Below are positions 54,571 to 62,520 of a stretch of 62,601 nt of DNA, piece by piece. A program made the position numbers and the translations under genes. This stretch comes from Candidatus Zymogenaceae bacterium (lineage in GTDB: Bacteria; Desulfobacterota; Zymogenia; Zymogenales; Zymogenaceae). The stretch spans positions 1 through 62,601 of the forward strand of contig JAFGFE010000024.1 of assembly GCA_016931225.1 (NCBI GenBank), read 5' to 3'. The notes beneath the pieces are model-generated. The model had not been told where the DNA came from. It did no database searches and saw nothing but the letters and a program-made list of their open reading frames with translations. Every line of letters starts with the position of its first letter. The first letter of the stretch is position 1.

Positions 54571-55167
54571 TCACTCCGACGTGTCGGCGGGGAGTTTTGA
54601 GCTTACGTACTCCAGATAGACCTGATACTGTGTCTCATAGGGATTCATCTCCCGCGCACTTTCCAGGTATTCCCGGGCCGTCTCCCAGTCCTGAAGGGCG
54701 ATATACGACAGCGCCAGTCGGAAAAAAAGCGTCTCATCGTCGCCGATGAGGTTGAGGGCCCGCTCGTAATTCTCAATGGCCAGATAATAGAGGCCCAGGG
54801 CATGATAGGTCACCCCGATATTATGATAGACGGTCACGTACGACGGATCCCGATCCAGCGATGCAGAAAACGCGTCGAGGGCGCCCTTGAAATCCCCCAG
54901 GTGATAGCGGGCGATACCCAGATAGTTGAAGACGTCCGGATCGTCCAGACGCACCTCAGCCGTCTCTTCGAAAAACAACGCCGCCTCGTCATAACGCCCC
55001 TCATCGATCAATTCCAGGCCCGGGGAAAGCAGTGGATCCACCTCTTCCTGGGCCGGTGCACCGGCGGCGAAGAGGCCCACGGCCAAGAGACCCGCGGCGG
55101 CCACACCAACGATTCCGGAAATGCGTTTGCCGGACGGGGCGGGACCATGAGAGAAAAATAATGTCAT
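54571..55167 (-). CDS. Exported tetratricopeptide repeat protein
   Basis: A 198-residue protein with a signal peptide (hydrophobic residues 17-36, cleaved near APAQ) and four TPRs: LELIDEGRYDEAALFFEETA, VFNYLGIARYHLGDFKGALD, VYHNIGVTYHALGLYYLAIE and LFFRLALSYIALQDWETARE. Periplasmic protein-binding scaffold. It is divergent from the small protein and DUF362-polyferredoxin unit, so it may serve that redox module (inference from position only). Confidence 0.83.
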   Translation of the reverse strand: MTLFFSHGPAPSGKRISGIVGVAAAGLLAVGLFAAGAPAQEEVDPLLSPGLELIDEGRYDEAALFFEETAEVRLDDPDVFNYLGIARYHLGDFKGALDAFSASLDRDPSYVTVYHNIGVTYHALGLYYLAIENYERALNLIGDDETLFFRLALSYIALQDWETAREYLESAREMNPYETQYQVYLEYVSSKLPADTSE

Positions 55168-55299
55168 ATCTCTTTACAGAAATTGATAATCCGTGCTACA
55201 GTAAATCATAAAACATCACCGGCCGATAAGTCAAGCCGGTTCACACGCAGAACGGATGGGACCCGGCCGTATCACGGAATATTCATCGGAAAAAAAACC

Positions 55300-55452
55300 A
55301 TGACCGAAAAAAACAACTTCATCGTCAAGACCAATGACGCCAAGGCGGGGGACATTACCAAGGCCCTGAAAGCCGCCGGTGTGGACGTCGTAAGCGTCGC
55401 CCTGGTCCACAGCGAAACGTCCGAAACGGAGAACAACCAAGCGGCGGAATAG
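55300..55452 (+). CDS. Small conserved-looking protein of 50 residues
   Basis: A short ATG frame with polar N- and C-termini and a central TNDAKAGDITKALKAAGVDVV strand-helix-strand pattern. No signal, Cys or membrane helix. I do not recognise it. It lies 55 bases before the Tat DUF362 gene, read in the same direction, so it may be the first gene of that unit. The pattern of substitutions cannot be judged from one sequence, so it could still be a chance frame. Confidence 0.5.
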   Translation: MTEKNNFIVKTNDAKAGDITKALKAAGVDVVSVALVHSETSETENNQAAE

Positions 55453-55507
55453 TCCGGGACCGATCCGACACCCGCTTGTCTCCGGGGGGAAGAGAGGGAG
55501 GAGGAAT

Positions 55508-56470
55508 ATGGGCGCTGATGCTACAAAAAAGGGGCAAAAGGGACCCGATATATGCCTCCACGGACGGCTGACCCGACGGGATTTCGTAGCCTGTGGCGCC
55601 GTCCTCTCGGCGGCGACGCTGGCAGGAGGGCTGGTCGCCCTGCCCCGCCGGGCTCACGCCGCCGTACCGTTTCTCTCCACCGCCACCGGGACAAACTATA
55701 AAAACATCGTCATCGACGCGGTGGACGGCCTCGGCGGCATGAAGATCTTCGTCACGTCCGGCGATGTGGTTGTGGTCAAACCGAACATCGGCTGGAACAG
55801 TACGCCTGAGCTGGGCGGCAACACCCACCCTGACGTGGTCAGGACCCTGGTGGAGCTGTGCCTGGACGCCGGCGCGTCCAAGGTAAAGGTCTTCGACCGC
55901 ACCTGCCACGACGCCCGTAAGACCTACGATTCCAGCGGCATACAGGCCGCCGTCGAGGGACTGGGCGACTCCCGGGCGACCATCAGCTTCATCGACGACC
56001 GAAAGTTCGTCAGCATGCCCATCCCCATGGGCACGGCGCTGACCGAGTGGGAATTCTACAAAGACGTCCTCGATGCGGACCGCCTCATCAACGTCCCTGT
56101 GGCCAAGAACCACGGCAGCACCACCCTGACCCTCTCGATGAAAAACCTCATGGGTGTCATCGGGGGAAACCGGGGTCAGATACACTGGAATATCGACCAG
56201 AAGCTGGCGGATATCTCGAGCCTCATCAAACCGAACCTGATCGTGCTCGACGCCACCCGGGTGATGCTCAAGGGCGGCCCCAGCGGCGGCGATATCAAAA
56301 ACGTCTCGGTACAAAATCATGTGGTCGCGGGCACGGACCCGGTGGCCGTTGACTCATACGGCGCCACCCTCTTCGGGATGAAGGGGACGGATATCGGCCA
56401 CATCAGGGCCGCCCATGACATGGGCCTGGGGGAAATCGATCTTGCAAAGATCACCGTAAAGGGCACGTAG
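55508..56470 (+). CDS. Tat-exported DUF362 protein
   Basis: A 320-residue protein with a twin-arginine signal (LTRRDFVACG, R23R24, then a hydrophobic run ending AHA). The DUF362 domain follows: GDVVVVKPNIGWNSTPELGG, THPDVVRTLVELCLDAGASK, INVPVAKNHGSTTLTLSMKN, and VAGTDPVAVDSYGATLFG. The family often accompanies ferredoxin domains; no Cys cluster is seen here, so electrons would come from the polyferredoxin encoded 20 bases downstream. GGGAGGAGG precedes the ATG. Function unproven. Confidence 0.88.
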   Translation: MGADATKKGQKGPDICLHGRLTRRDFVACGAVLSAATLAGGLVALPRRAHAAVPFLSTATGTNYKNIVIDAVDGLGGMKIFVTSGDVVVVKPNIGWNSTPELGGNTHPDVVRTLVELCLDAGASKVKVFDRTCHDARKTYDSSGIQAAVEGLGDSRATISFIDDRKFVSMPIPMGTALTEWEFYKDVLDADRLINVPVAKNHGSTTLTLSMKNLMGVIGGNRGQIHWNIDQKLADISSLIKPNLIVLDATRVMLKGGPSGGDIKNVSVQNHVVAGTDPVAVDSYGATLFGMKGTDIGHIRAAHDMGLGEIDLAKITVKGT

Positions 56471-56490
56471 GGGCACGGAGGAGTATCGCC

Positions 56491-58026
56491 GTGGCGGTCG
56501 GGCGACACACAACATCCATCCCCAGGAGAATCACCCAGAGCGTCATCCTGTGCGCGTTTCTGGTCCTCTTCATCACCACCACCTACCGGGGCGGCACGGA
56601 GATTCACTACCCCATCAACCTCTTCTTTCAGGCGGACCCCCTGGCGGCGGCGGGAACGATGCTCGCCTCCCGGACACTCAACGCCTTCTTCCTCCCTGTG
56701 CTCCTGGTATTGTTGGCGACGTTGCTCTTGGGACGGTTCTTCTGCGGCTGGTTCTGCCCCATGGGGGCGCTGTTGGATACATTCCGCCCGCTCATGAAGC
56801 CGGTGGATGTGAAAAAAGTCCCCTCCCGGAACCTGAAATATTACCTGCTCTTCCTGCTGCTTGTTACGGCGGCCTTTTCGATCAATCTCGTCGGCATATT
56901 CGACCCCATCAGCATCCTCATCCGCTCCCTGACGCTTTCCGTCTATCCGCTTCTTTCGGCTGCGGCCTTCGCCGTCTTCGACCAGCTCTATTACTGGGAC
57001 ATCCCGGGCGTCACCGCCGCGTCAGAGGCGGTCTACGGCGTCCTCCGAGAGACGGTTCTCCCCTTCCGGCAGGGCTTCTTTCTGCTTTCGACGACAAGCC
57101 TCGTACTCTTTGGTGCGATCCTCTTCGCGGAGAAGATCCGCCCCCGCTTCTGGTGCAGGTATCTCTGCCCCCTGGGGGCGCTCTTGTCTCTGTTCGCGGG
57201 GGTGTCGCTTTTGAGGCGACGGCCGACGGGATTGTGCCCCGACTGCGCCGAATGCAATGACGTGTGCGAGACAGGCGCCTTCGACGACGACGGGAATTTT
57301 CTGAAGGGGGAGTGCATCCTGACCATGAGCTGTGTCCGCTCCTGCGAAAAGAAGCGGGCCGCCTATACCGTCGGGTTCCCGCCCAGGGCATCGGCCCCCT
57401 CCCTTGTCCGCCGCCACGTCGTCACCTCCCTCGTCGCGGGGCTGGCCCTCTCACCGCTCCTTTTGATTCACCCGAAGCGGAAGCTGAAGGAAAGCCTCGG
57501 TATAGACGCCGTCATCCGTCCCCCCGGCGCCCGGGAGGAGCCTCTGTTTCTCTCCCGCTGCGTCAAGTGCGGCGAGTGCATGATGGTCTGTCCCACCGGG
57601 GGTCTGCAGCCGGACCTCGTCCGGGGGGGGCTGGAGGGGATGTACTCGCCCATCCTCGTGCCCCGCATCGGCTACTGCGAGTATCACTGCACCCTCTGCG
57701 GCCAGGTCTGTCCCACCGGGGCCATCGAGAAGCTCTCCGTGGCCGAAAAGCTCGAAACCGTCATCGGCATGGCGTATATCGACACCAACCGCTGCCTCCC
57801 GTACGCCCACGGCATCAATTGCATGGTCTGTGAGGAGCACTGCCCCACCGCCGACAAGGCGATAAAATTCAGAGAGCCGATCGGCGAAACCTCCGCAGAC
57901 GGCTCGCAGCTCAAACAGCCCTACGTGATAAACAATTTGTGCGTGGGGTGCGGCATCTGCGAGAACAAGTGCCCGGTGGGGGGATCGGGGGCCATCATCG
58001 TGACGTCGGAAAAGGCGAAATACTAA
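56491..58026 (+). CDS. Membrane polyferredoxin (NapH-like plus NapG-like fusion)
   Basis: A 511-residue protein from a GTG start after a GGAGGAG site. Residues 15-270 are a NapH/CcoG-like membrane part with paired CGWFCPMGAL (C85, C89) and CRYLCPLGAL motifs, then CPDCAECNDVC. The C-terminal half carries ferredoxin clusters CVKCGECMMVCPTGG, CEYHCTLCGQVCPTG, CMVCEEHCPTA and CVGCGICENKCPVGG, together at least four [4Fe-4S] sites. It likely moves electrons from quinol across the membrane to the Tat DUF362 partner. A decayed copy of its last 138 bases lies at 62172-62309. Confidence 0.88.
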   Translation: MAVGRHTTSIPRRITQSVILCAFLVLFITTTYRGGTEIHYPINLFFQADPLAAAGTMLASRTLNAFFLPVLLVLLATLLLGRFFCGWFCPMGALLDTFRPLMKPVDVKKVPSRNLKYYLLFLLLVTAAFSINLVGIFDPISILIRSLTLSVYPLLSAAAFAVFDQLYYWDIPGVTAASEAVYGVLRETVLPFRQGFFLLSTTSLVLFGAILFAEKIRPRFWCRYLCPLGALLSLFAGVSLLRRRPTGLCPDCAECNDVCETGAFDDDGNFLKGECILTMSCVRSCEKKRAAYTVGFPPRASAPSLVRRHVVTSLVAGLALSPLLLIHPKRKLKESLGIDAVIRPPGAREEPLFLSRCVKCGECMMVCPTGGLQPDLVRGGLEGMYSPILVPRIGYCEYHCTLCGQVCPTGAIEKLSVAEKLETVIGMAYIDTNRCLPYAHGINCMVCEEHCPTADKAIKFREPIGETSADGSQLKQPYVINNLCVGCGICENKCPVGGSGAIIVTSEKAKY

Positions 58027-58082
58027 GCCCGGATTATGCGGCGGAATCACCCAAATGAGGTTTCAAAAGGGCGTAACTGTCT

Positions 58083-58345
58083 GGAGTAAAAAAGGGCCGT
58101 TGATCCGTAGAACGGCTGATTCGCTAAAGTAGTCGAGGCTTTCATCCCGGGCAACCTGCCATGGTCGGTATTGACGGGTATCTGTGACCCCAGCTTTTTT
58201 ACTCCGCCGCCGGTACCGGGCCGTGTGTGGACACGGCCGACGGGCTGTGTGAGCTTGACCGACCGTGGTTGAATCGGTGCAAGAACCACGCAGACTGAGG
58301 ATTTTCAGAGTAACCGGCGAGTAAGTAACTCCCTCTTGTGGATGA
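58083..58345 (+). ncRNA. Candidate structured RNA or mobile-element end at the insertion boundary
   Basis: Multi-hairpin sequence just past the polyferredoxin stop. GGAGTAAAAAAG (58083-58094) pairs with CTTTTTTACTCC (58194-58205), enclosing a smaller GCCGTT...AACGGC hairpin. It is followed by GGCCGTGT with ACACGGCC (near 58226) and GTGGTT with AACCAC (near 58266). No reading frame on either strand looks real. The strand is a guess. It could be a non-coding RNA, a MITE-like unit or a degraded intron end. Confidence 0.4.
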
Positions 58346-58414
58346 TGCACACGCCTCAACGGGGCGGATTAAAGCCCGTTCACCCGCCAAAATTCGAGGC
58401 CGGAAGGCACAAAC

Positions 58415-58451
58415 CACGAAAAACGCGGCTCTTGCCGCATAATTCGAGATA
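58415..58451. repeat. 37-bp leader repeat, copy 1 (before AraC gene)
   Basis: Matches 61017-61053 with two mismatches. Its core GCGGC-TCTT-GCCGC is a perfect five-bp hairpin. It ends 60 bases before the AraC start. Confidence 0.75.
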
Positions 58452-58464
58452 AAGATAACTTATT

Positions 58465-58481
58465 TTGTAATCTATTTACAA
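58465..58481. promoter_or_regulatory. Candidate operator before the AraC gene
   Basis: TTGTAA and TTACAA with a five-base spacer, about 30 bases upstream of the AraC-type start. Possible self-binding or other repressor site. Confidence 0.35.
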
Positions 58482-58511
58482 TTTACCGGTCTCATATGAT
58501 ATAACTTCACC

Positions 58512-59327
58512 ATGATTGAGATAAAAAGATACAAACCAACTCATCCAATACTGAGAAACTTGATTGACACTATGTGGATTAACAGCGGGGAACTGCCTGC
58601 CCTCAACCATAAGCTTCTCCCAATTAAAAACATCGACCTGATCATAAATCTCTCTTCTCAACCGGTATTACTGTATGACAGTAACTCGGAAATCAGTCTG
58701 GAGTCCTGCTATTTCACCGGCATCATGGATCATTTCAAGTATAGCTGGGAAAGGCCCGCTGGAAATATTGAACTCATCGGTGTTTCTTTTTTCCCCACCG
58801 GTTTTTATCCATTTTTTGGCATCCCACTGTCAGAATTTAAAAACAATATTATTGATTTGCATGTATTAGATAGGACTCTCTCTGAACAACTTGTCGAAAG
58901 AGTAAAAGAGCATAAAACAGTGTTTGGAAAATTTCATACGTTAGAACACGAACTTCTGAAGCTATTAAACATCAACCTGATCATCGATGAGAAGATGAAT
59001 GCTCTTATTTCAGATTTCACAAAACAAGAAGAGTCTCACATTGAAAGCTTCTGTAATATTCGAGGCATCAATAAACGAAAATTTGAACGATTCGCCAACA
59101 AGATTCTTGGTGTTAATCCGAAAGCATATCTGAGAATCAATCGTTTTAGGAAATCACTATATGCTCTTTTACATACCGAATACAATACTTTGACGGAGCT
59201 GGCATACAATTGCGGCTATTATGATCAGATGCATTTTATCAAGGAGTTTAAACTCTTTACCGGTTCCTCTCCCACCCAATTTTTGGCTGAAAAAAAAGCC
59301 CTGCGACAGATCTGTTTTTTTAGTTAA
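58512..59327 (+). CDS. AraC-family transcriptional regulator
   Basis: A 271-residue regulator. The N-terminal domain (RYKPTHPILRNLIDTMWIN and HKLLPIKNIDLIINLSSQPV) resembles the DUF6597 sensor of AraC proteins. The C-terminal HTH pair is the second part: CNIRGINKRKFERFANKILGVNPKAYLRINRFRKSL, then LTELAYNCGYYDQMHFIKEFKLFTGSSP. AT-richer than the polyferredoxin next door, with many Asn, Ile and Lys. It is the first gene of the inserted segment and likely controls the following reductase genes. No strong ribosome site. Confidence 0.9.
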   Translation: MIEIKRYKPTHPILRNLIDTMWINSGELPALNHKLLPIKNIDLIINLSSQPVLLYDSNSEISLESCYFTGIMDHFKYSWERPAGNIELIGVSFFPTGFYPFFGIPLSEFKNNIIDLHVLDRTLSEQLVERVKEHKTVFGKFHTLEHELLKLLNINLIIDEKMNALISDFTKQEESHIESFCNIRGINKRKFERFANKILGVNPKAYLRINRFRKSLYALLHTEYNTLTELAYNCGYYDQMHFIKEFKLFTGSSPTQFLAEKKALRQICFFS

Positions 59328-59432
59328 ATGTCGCATTTTTACTATCAACCATCCCTGTCTCACGCTACGTTATCTAAAATCGGCAAAAGCTTTTTTGCTG
59401 GTGGGATACTGTTATTAAAAAGGAGACGATGG

Positions 59433-60344
59433 ATGGAGATATCAAAATCGACACGCAATGGGATGGGCATGCCTCTCGTGGGATTCGGCACCTATCAGCT
59501 ATCAATCGACCAGGCCGAATTCTGTGTACATGAGGCGCTGAAAGCCGGATTTAAACATATCGATTCGGCCGAGGGCTACAATAATGAAGAGGGAACCGGT
59601 AGAGGGATAAAAGCTGCCGGAGTTTCAAGGGATGATATCTTTGTAACTACCAAGCTTTTTCCCGGATATACACAGTGGGGGGCTCCCGAAAAAACCTACG
59701 AACAGACCATTGAAACGCTGAAAAATCAGCTCAAACAGCTCCAGCTTGACTATGTTGATCTTTACCTGATACATGCCCCACTATCTGAACTGAGACTGGA
59801 ACAGTGGAGCGCTTTGGTAGAGCTGAAAAAAACAGGGCTGACCAGGCATATTGGAGTGGCGAATTACGATGAAGAGAGAATTAAAGAGATTTTGGATGCA
59901 GGCCTGACGAAACCTGAGGCAAACCAGGTTGAATTTCATCCAATGTGTGCCCAGGTTGATTTGACCAGGTACATGAAGGAGAATTCAATCGAACCGATTG
60001 CATACAGCCTGCTTGCTCCCCTTTCAACCTGGCGGGCTGAAGAAGGACAGGGTGGAGAAGTTCTTGCCGAGATAAAAGAAGAATGCCAGTTGGTCACCCA
60101 TGAAATTGCGACAAAACTGAAGGTGACAGACGCCAAACTGCTGTTGAGGTGGGGATTGCAGCACGGCTATTGTGTATTAACGAAAAGCAGTAAACCAGAG
60201 CGTATCCGGGAAAATCTAAATCTGTTTGATTTTGAAATTCCTGATACCGACATGGAGCGTTTGAATCGGCTCAATCGGAATCAAGCATTCGCTTGGGCGG
60301 CTAATGGTCTTAATCCGATGGAAGTCGCACCCCCCCTCAAGTAA
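59433..60344 (+). CDS. Aldo/keto reductase
   Basis: A 303-residue NADPH-dependent reductase, AKR barrel. Tetrad: D44 and Y49 (HIDSAEGYNN), K74 (VTTKLFPG), H114 (LIHAP). NADPH segment TKSSKPERIRENL near the end. GFGTYQL at the N-terminus. Start ATG at 59433 with AAGGAGA before it. It follows the AraC gene by 105 bases, so the two may be co-regulated. Substrate unknown. Confidence 0.92.
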   Translation: MEISKSTRNGMGMPLVGFGTYQLSIDQAEFCVHEALKAGFKHIDSAEGYNNEEGTGRGIKAAGVSRDDIFVTTKLFPGYTQWGAPEKTYEQTIETLKNQLKQLQLDYVDLYLIHAPLSELRLEQWSALVELKKTGLTRHIGVANYDEERIKEILDAGLTKPEANQVEFHPMCAQVDLTRYMKENSIEPIAYSLLAPLSTWRAEEGQGGEVLAEIKEECQLVTHEIATKLKVTDAKLLLRWGLQHGYCVLTKSSKPERIRENLNLFDFEIPDTDMERLNRLNRNQAFAWAANGLNPMEVAPPLK

Positions 60345-60547
60345 ATTCCAATAATCACCATACAAAGAGGAATTCTCACTGTGAGGGATTCCTCTCTGTA
60401 CGGTATATAAAGGGACTTCTGTCCCAATACGGAGGATTTGATGAAATAGCTGGTCGTACTGATACCGGTTTTGCTCCGTCGTACATTACTCTTCTCTGAG
60501 TAACTTTCCAAAAAGATATATCTCGTATCAAGCGAAAGGAGGCCATT

Positions 60548-60736
60548 ATGCCGACCATAACCATCGCACTGAACAAAACCAGCGAAGAAAAAAAGAAGCA
60601 GCTTGTAGAAACCCTTTCAAAAGAAGCCGCTGAAATAACTGAAATACCCCTTGAACACTTTTTAGTCTATGTTCAGGAACATCCCAATGAAAATATCGGT
60701 GTTGGAGGCAAGACACTCAAAGAAATCTTGGGTTGA
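60548..60736 (+). CDS. 4-oxalocrotonate tautomerase-family protein
   Basis: A 62-residue tautomerase subunit with Pro at position 2 (catalytic Pro1 after Met removal): MPTITIALNKTSEEKKKQL, then EAAEITEIPLEHFLVYVQEH, and a C-terminal GGKTLKEILG. Members work as hexamers on enol/keto forms. It has a very good ribosome site (AAAGGAGG). The Arg usually seen at position 39 is not visible, so activity may differ. Confidence 0.9.
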   Translation: MPTITIALNKTSEEKKKQLVETLSKEAAEITEIPLEHFLVYVQEHPNENIGVGGKTLKEILG

Positions 60737-61016
60737 AAGGTCAATTTCCGCAGTCTGCGGCCGGAATTCGGCGATGGCCGGATCGGCGGTCGGCAGCTCG
60801 TCGTGGTCGTGCCCGCTCTTCCGCCGTTGGGAATCGTCGGTCGATGCGGACGCACCCTCGCCTCGGCGGGGCGATTCGGCTTGAAATCCTTTGGGTCAAA
60901 TAGACAATAGAATGATTTTCAAAAATGTTTTATGCAAACAGGAACAAATAACTCCGCATTGTATGCGGATACATCCCATTATTTGCCAGTCAAAAAAAGG
61001 ACAGCTTTCAGTGAAA
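60737..61016. other. Intergenic region with a GC-rich patch
   Basis: Between the tautomerase and second leader repeat. Bases about 60745-60880 are much more GC-rich than either side and keep an open frame in one phase, but its product matches nothing I know. It may be a remnant of another gene. A small hairpin CCGCAT-TGT-ATGCGG lies near 60954. Confidence 0.45.
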
Positions 61017-61053
61017 CACGAAAATCGCGGCTCTTGCCGCATAATTAGAGATA
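61017..61053. repeat. 37-bp leader repeat, copy 2 (before Fe-S aldo/keto reductase)
   Basis: Second copy of the element at 58415-58451, with the same GCGGC-TCTT-GCCGC hairpin, ending 46 bases before the reductase start codon. Confidence 0.75.
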
Positions 61054-61099
61054 TGGTATTCTTGTTTCAATATAAAAAACGTCGGCCAGGAGCAGAAGC

Positions 61100-62125
61100 A
61101 TGAAAAAAAGTCGTTTAGGCAAGACCGGGCTCATGGTTTCGGAACTCGGTTTCGGCGGGATCCCCATTATGCAGTTGGGAGTAAACGATGCCGCTGAAAT
61201 GGTCCGGTATTGTTTCGATCGCGGCGTCACCTTTTTCGATACGGCAAACATGTATATGGACAGCGAGGGAAAAATCGGGCAGGCATTGGAAGGCGTGCGC
61301 GACCAGGTAATCATCGCCACCAAGACGCTGGAAAGATCCAAGGAAAAGGCGGCCGAACATATCGCCAACAGCCTCAAGCAGCTTCGCACCGATTACATAG
61401 ACCTTTTACAATTTCATAACCTGTCCGAGGAATCTGATCTGGAAACTGTGCTGGCCCCCGGCGGCGCCATGGAGGCGGCGACGGTGGCAAAAAGTAAGGG
61501 CCAGATCCGGCATATCGGGTTCAGCGCCCATAATAAGGACACGGCTCTCAAGGTCGTTCAAACCGGACTGTTTGAGACTGTTCAGTTCCCCTTCAACTTT
61601 ATAGAAACCCAGGCCCTTGAAGCCTTGCATCCGGCGGCTCTGGAAAAAGACATGGGCATTATAGCCATGAAACCCTTGGGCGGCGGCATGCTCGAACGGG
61701 CCGACCTGTGTTTTAAATTTCTCCAGCAACACCCACACGTGATACCCATACCCGGAGTATCCAATAAGGAAGAATTCGATCAGATCATGGCCCTGTACGA
61801 AACGCCTCAACCGCTGACCGACCGGGACAGACAGGACATGGAACGCATACGTGAACAACTGGGAGATTCATTCTGCCGGCGTTGCGGGTATTGTCTACCC
61901 TGTCCGCACGGGGTGATGATCAGGGAGGCCCAGATGTTTCCGGCCGTTATGAAACGCATGACGCCCCGGCAGACCGTGGCTTTTTTGAAATACACGATTG
62001 CCACGGTGGATGAATGCATCGAATGCGGTGAATGCGAAGAGAAGTGCCCGTATAATTTACCCATCATTGAGATGCTCAAAGTGCATGTAGAGGGCTTCCG
62101 GAAACTCGAGGCCTCGCTGGGTTGA
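61100..62125 (+). CDS. Aldo/keto reductase with C-terminal 4Fe-4S domain
   Basis: A 341-residue protein. Residues 1-270: AKR barrel with D47 and Y52 (FFDTANMYMDSEG), K75 (IATKTLE) and H106 (LLQFHNLS). Residues about 275-335: a ferredoxin-like end with CRRCGYCLPCPHGV and CIECGECEEKCPYNLP, giving up to two [4Fe-4S] clusters. This fusion occurs widely in anaerobes and may couple to ferredoxin instead of NADPH alone. AGGAGCAGAAGC precedes the ATG. Base composition is closer to the host than the AraC gene. Confidence 0.92.
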   Translation: MKKSRLGKTGLMVSELGFGGIPIMQLGVNDAAEMVRYCFDRGVTFFDTANMYMDSEGKIGQALEGVRDQVIIATKTLERSKEKAAEHIANSLKQLRTDYIDLLQFHNLSEESDLETVLAPGGAMEAATVAKSKGQIRHIGFSAHNKDTALKVVQTGLFETVQFPFNFIETQALEALHPAALEKDMGIIAMKPLGGGMLERADLCFKFLQQHPHVIPIPGVSNKEEFDQIMALYETPQPLTDRDRQDMERIREQLGDSFCRRCGYCLPCPHGVMIREAQMFPAVMKRMTPRQTVAFLKYTIATVDECIECGECEEKCPYNLPIIEMLKVHVEGFRKLEASLG

Positions 62126-62171
62126 AATAAATATCGATAAGTCGATTAAATCCAGGGAACCAATGGAGAAG

Positions 62172-62309
62172 ACATCCGCCGACGGCTCGCAGATCAAACA
62201 GCCTTAAGTAATAAACAGTCTGTGCGTGGGGTGCGGCATCTGCGAGAACAAGTACCCGGTGGGGGGGTCGGAGGCCATCATCGTCACGTCGGAAAAGGCG
62301 AAATACTAA
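62172..62309 (+). pseudogene. Decayed copy of the polyferredoxin gene 3' end
   Basis: Corresponds to 57889-58026 at roughly 90% identity by eye. In the matching frame it has an in-frame TAA (CCT TAA GTA in place of CCC TAC GTG) and a Cys to Tyr change in the last cluster motif (ENKCPVGG becomes ENKYPVGG), and it lacks everything upstream. The stop codon TAA of the original (after AAATAC) is kept. It marks the right edge of the inserted segment. Confidence 0.9.
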
Positions 62310-62326
62310 GAAAGCTAAAATAAAAT

Positions 62327-62476
62327 CTAATTGAATACTGCAAAATTATCATGATTCTCTACAACCCAATTATTGATTGCATGGTACAGTTTAGTAGAAA
62401 AAAAATAGTTTGAATCATAAGCTAGAAATAGTGCTGCTTTTAAATCATTCTTGGTTTTTTTCCCGTGTATACTCAT
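62327..62476 (-). CDS. Small hypothetical protein at the right end
   Basis: A 49-residue AT-rich reading frame (MSIHGKKTKN start, ending in NFAVFN), with the frame open further upstream to 62569 inside the terminal repeat. It could be the C-terminal piece of a longer gene interrupted by the repeat. AT-rich like the DUF4238 gene at the other end. Function unknown; may be chance. Confidence 0.3.
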   Translation of the reverse strand: MSIHGKKTKNDLKAALFLAYDSNYFFSTKLYHAINNWVVENHDNFAVFN

Positions 62477-62520
62477 TCCTAATCTATTTATATTGTATAT
62501 GTAAGCCGTTATAGATAATA

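Noticed and set aside
58083-58440. Group II intron
   Set aside because: Hairpins exist but I could not find the conserved 5' GTGYG boundary with a matching domain V, nor a reverse transcriptase; left as unassigned structure.
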